From Pyramidobacter sp. C12-8 (GTDB lineage: Bacteria; Synergistota; Synergistia; Synergistales; Dethiosulfovibrionaceae), in assembly GCF_002007215.1 (NCBI RefSeq), contig NZ_MUHX01000010.1, positions 1 to 64,000 on the forward strand: a stretch of 64,000 bases of DNA, written 5' to 3'. Made by a program: the position numbers and the translations under genes. This document shows positions 62,187 through 64,000 of this stretch, piece after piece (positions within the stretch are counted from its first letter, which is position 1; each line of letters starts with the position of its first letter). The notes under the pieces are model-generated. The model did not search any database and was not told where the DNA came from. It saw nothing but the letters and a program-made list of their open reading frames with translations.

Positions 62187-63251
62187 ATGGAAACGAAGAA
62201 AAAAGTGGCGCTGCTGTTCGGCGGACAGTCGTCGGAGCATGAAGTGTCCTGCGTTTCGGGCGCGACGGTGGCCCGCAATATCAACAGGGAAAAATACGAC
62301 CTGCTTCTGATCGGCATCACTAAGGACGGGCGTTGGCTCCACGTCGAGTCGGTCGATCAGATCGTTTCGGGCGAGTGGCGTCAGAGCCGCAAAGGCGCGG
62401 CGCTGCTGCCCGACGCGGCTCTGAAAAGCGTTCTGCTCAGCGACGGAGGGCGCTTTTCCCTTGAGCGCGTCGACGTGCTTTTTCCCGTCCTGCACGGCCT
62501 GTACGGCGAAGACGGCTGCCCGCAGGGTATCGCCGAACTGGCGCAGATCCCTTACGTGGGCTGCGACGTGCTGTCGTCGGCCGCGACGATGGACAAAGCG
62601 ACGGCCAAAGCCGTTCTGGAACGCTGCGGCATCCCGCAGGCGCGTTACGTTGCGTTTCGGCGGGAGGAGCTGGACGACATGGACGGCGTCGTGCGCCGCG
62701 TCGAGTCCGAACTGAGCTATCCCGTTTTCGTCAAGCCCTCCAACGCCGGTTCGTCCTGCGGCGTCTCCAAGGCGGGGAGCCGCGCGCAGCTTGTCGAAGC
62801 GTTACGGGCTGCCGCCGCTCAGGACTGCAAAGTGATCGCCGAAGAGACCATCGTCGGCCGCGAACTGGAATGCGCGCTCCTCGGCGGCTGGGATGCCGAA
62901 GCCAGCGGCGTGGGCGAGATCCTCGCCGGCGCCGAATTTTATGATTACGACGCCAAGTACAACAGCAGCGCCTCGCGCACCGTCGTCGACCCTCCGCTGC
63001 CGGAAGGCAAGCGCGAAGAGATCCGCGCCATGGCGAAAAAGATCTTCCGCGCCATGGACTGCCGCGGCCTTTCGCGCGCCGACTTCTTCCTCGAAAAAGG
63101 TACGGACCGCGTCGTCTTCAACGAGATCAACACCATCCCCGGCTTCACGGCCATCAGCATGTACCCAAAGCTCTGGGAAGCCGCCGGCGTGCCGCTGCCC
63201 GATCTGGTGGAGAAATTGATCGAAAGCGCCGCCGTCACGCGGCGTCGCTGA
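62187..63251 (+). CDS. ddl: D-alanine--D-alanine ligase Ddl
   Basis: The 354-residue ATP-grasp enzyme has LFGGQSSEHEVSCVSGATVA near 10-29, HGLYGEDGCPQGIAELAQIPYVG near 103-125, VKPSNAGSSCGVSK near 180-193 and NEINTIPGFTAISMYPKLW near 313-331. It makes the D-Ala-D-Ala end of the peptidoglycan precursor flipped by MurJ. ATG 62187 with GCGAGGTG is preferred to the in-frame ATG 62169, which lies in the hairpin. Confidence 0.93.
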   Translation: METKKKVALLFGGQSSEHEVSCVSGATVARNINREKYDLLLIGITKDGRWLHVESVDQIVSGEWRQSRKGAALLPDAALKSVLLSDGGRFSLERVDVLFPVLHGLYGEDGCPQGIAELAQIPYVGCDVLSSAATMDKATAKAVLERCGIPQARYVAFRREELDDMDGVVRRVESELSYPVFVKPSNAGSSCGVSKAGSRAQLVEALRAAAAQDCKVIAEETIVGRELECALLGGWDAEASGVGEILAGAEFYDYDAKYNSSASRTVVDPPLPEGKREEIRAMAKKIFRAMDCRGLSRADFFLEKGTDRVVFNEINTIPGFTAISMYPKLWEAAGVPLPDLVEKLIESAAVTRRR

Positions 63252-63275
63252 GAAGAAAACGATCCGGAATGTATG

Positions 63276-63327
63276 AAAAAAACAGGTGAGTCATGGCTGA
63301 TGTCGGCCGCGACCCTCCTGTTTTTTT
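63276..63327. terminator. Bidirectional terminator between ddl and the LysR gene
   Basis: aaaaaaacagg (63276-63286) pairs with cctgttttttt (63317-63327), with long A and T ends, between two convergent genes. Confidence 0.7.
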
Positions 63328-63413
63328 ATTTGCAGAGCGTGACGGGGGCGTCTTCGTCCCCGATACTTGCCGTCAATGACGCTTTTTGCTGGGCGCGAAA
63401 CGAGTGTCTTCGT

Positions 63414-64000
63414 TCAGAGTTCGGAAAGAAATTTTTGAACGGCGGGTTGCTGCCCGCTTTCTTTCCGGTAAACCGCATAGTGTTGAACCGGGGGGATCTT
63501 TTCGTCGCGTACCGGAATGACGCGCAGCTGACCGGACTGGAGTTGAGGCTCCACGTGCTTCCTGGCTAAAATGGCGTACCAGCCGCCGCCTTTCAGGAGC
63601 GGCACGGCGCAGGAGGCGATATCCACTCTCAACTGGAATTGACAGGAAGGGGGAAAAAGGCGGCGCTGCGTCGTTCCGTAAAGAAAGTTGGAATCTATCA
63701 TCGGCAGTTCTTTGACGCTTGCGTATGAAATGCCGTCGCAGTGCTCCGTGTTTTTCGCGTCGGTCACGAGGACGAGTTCGTCCTCGCCGACGCATGTGCA
63801 GACGTAATCGGGATTGTGGAGCGGGTGGTGCGTGAACGCGACGTCGAGCAGAGCGCGCCTCAGCTCATTGAGGAGCGCGCCCGTATGCCCGCACTTTACC
63901 CGCACGGAAATGTCGGGGTGCCGTTCTGCGAAGATCCGCAGATTCCTGCAAAGGTACATGTCGTAGTAAGCGTATGCGCTCCCCAGGATGAGATACCCCG
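63414..64000 (-). CDS. LysR-type regulator, ligand-binding domain (partial; continues beyond window)
   Basis: The 195 residues visible from the right edge to the stop match the C-terminal substrate-binding domain of LysR regulators: ILGSAYAYYDMYLCRN, then FAERHPDISVRVKCGHTGALLNELRRALLDVAFTHHPL near the start, ELVLVTDAKN, and a VPLLKGGGWYAIL cofactor-type segment. The N-terminal helix-turn-helix lies outside the window. The ligand is unknown. Codon use fits its neighbours. Confidence 0.8.
   Translation of the reverse strand, partial: GYLILGSAYAYYDMYLCRNLRIFAERHPDISVRVKCGHTGALLNELRRALLDVAFTHHPLHNPDYVCTCVGEDELVLVTDAKNTEHCDGISYASVKELPMIDSNFLYGTTQRRLFPPSCQFQLRVDIASCAVPLLKGGGWYAILARKHVEPQLQSGQLRVIPVRDEKIPPVQHYAVYRKESGQQPAVQKFLSEL

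Noticed and set aside
1-64000. CRISPR arrays, phage genes or a complete insertion sequence
   Set aside because: No regularly spaced repeats, integrase or phage structural genes were seen; only the transposase tail at the left edge suggests a mobile element.

Overview
The window looks like an origin-proximal stretch of the chromosome of a GC-rich, anaerobic, amino-acid-fermenting diderm, most likely a Synergistota bacterium of the Pyramidobacter type. This rests on the gene mix: an outer-membrane LPS export pair (lptA-lptB), an AsmA/TamB-like protein, a selenocysteine-containing Grd (glycine/betaine reductase family) component B, a TAXI-type TRAP transporter, a dipeptide ABC system, an anaerobic glycerol-3-phosphate dehydrogenase-like operon, an M55 aminopeptidase and a high-molecular-weight rubredoxin. 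The taxonomy is inferred from gene content, not from a marker search. Three perfect 16-bp parS (ParB-binding) palindromes at 3,987, 13,511 and 51,566 argue that the replication origin is near.

Layout. 1-0.4 kb: end of a probable IS30-like transposase and inverted repeats. 0.5-8 kb (+): long class II aldolase, lptA, lptB, (hydrogenase maturation protease on -), murJ, a secreted protein, a zinc-ribbon miniprotein, tsaD, a pseudopilin. 8-11 kb (-): znuA-znuC-znuB plus a secreted fourth gene. 11-13.4 kb (+): DUF6305-like secreted protein and a LarA-like protein. 13.5-21 kb (-): C69 dipeptidase and dppABCDF. 21-24 kb (-): AsmA-like protein. 24-27.6 kb (+): MATE pump and a NarL-type two-component pair. 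28-32.3 kb (+): betaine-reductase-type grdI-grdH (Sec at an in-frame UGA) and a BCCT transporter. 32.4-36.5 kb: unknown protein (+), then C39-like protease, nikR and a second MATE pump (-). 36.5-42 kb (+): fumC, M55 aminopeptidase and a glpA-like/FAD oxidoreductase/DUF1667 operon. 42.4-48.2 kb (+): feoA-feoA-feoB followed by four small or secreted proteins. 48.5-52.6 kb (+): ileS, preceded by an Ile-rich leader peptide and terminator, then an rluD-like gene. 52.7-55.8 kb (+): TAXI TRAP transporter. 55.9-58.3 kb: histidine phosphatase (+) and rqcH (-). 58.4-59.7 kb: eight tRNAs. 59.7-61.3 kb: TPP riboswitch, thiW, thiM. 61.5-64 kb: high-molecular-weight rubredoxin, ddl and the end of a LysR regulator.

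How the genes fit together. Peptides and amino-acid derivatives are imported (Dpp, TRAP, BCCT), cut (C69, M55) and fermented reductively (Grd component B; components A and C lie outside the window). Metals are handled by Znu (Zn/Mn), Feo (Fe) and NikR (Ni). The two most unusual points are an apparent ribosome-mediated attenuator of ileS built around four consecutive Ile codons, and an iron cluster in which three secreted proteins are each predicted to expose a histidine as first mature residue. Many GC-rich antisense open frames (up to about 1,300 codons opposite ileS) are shadows and were left out.
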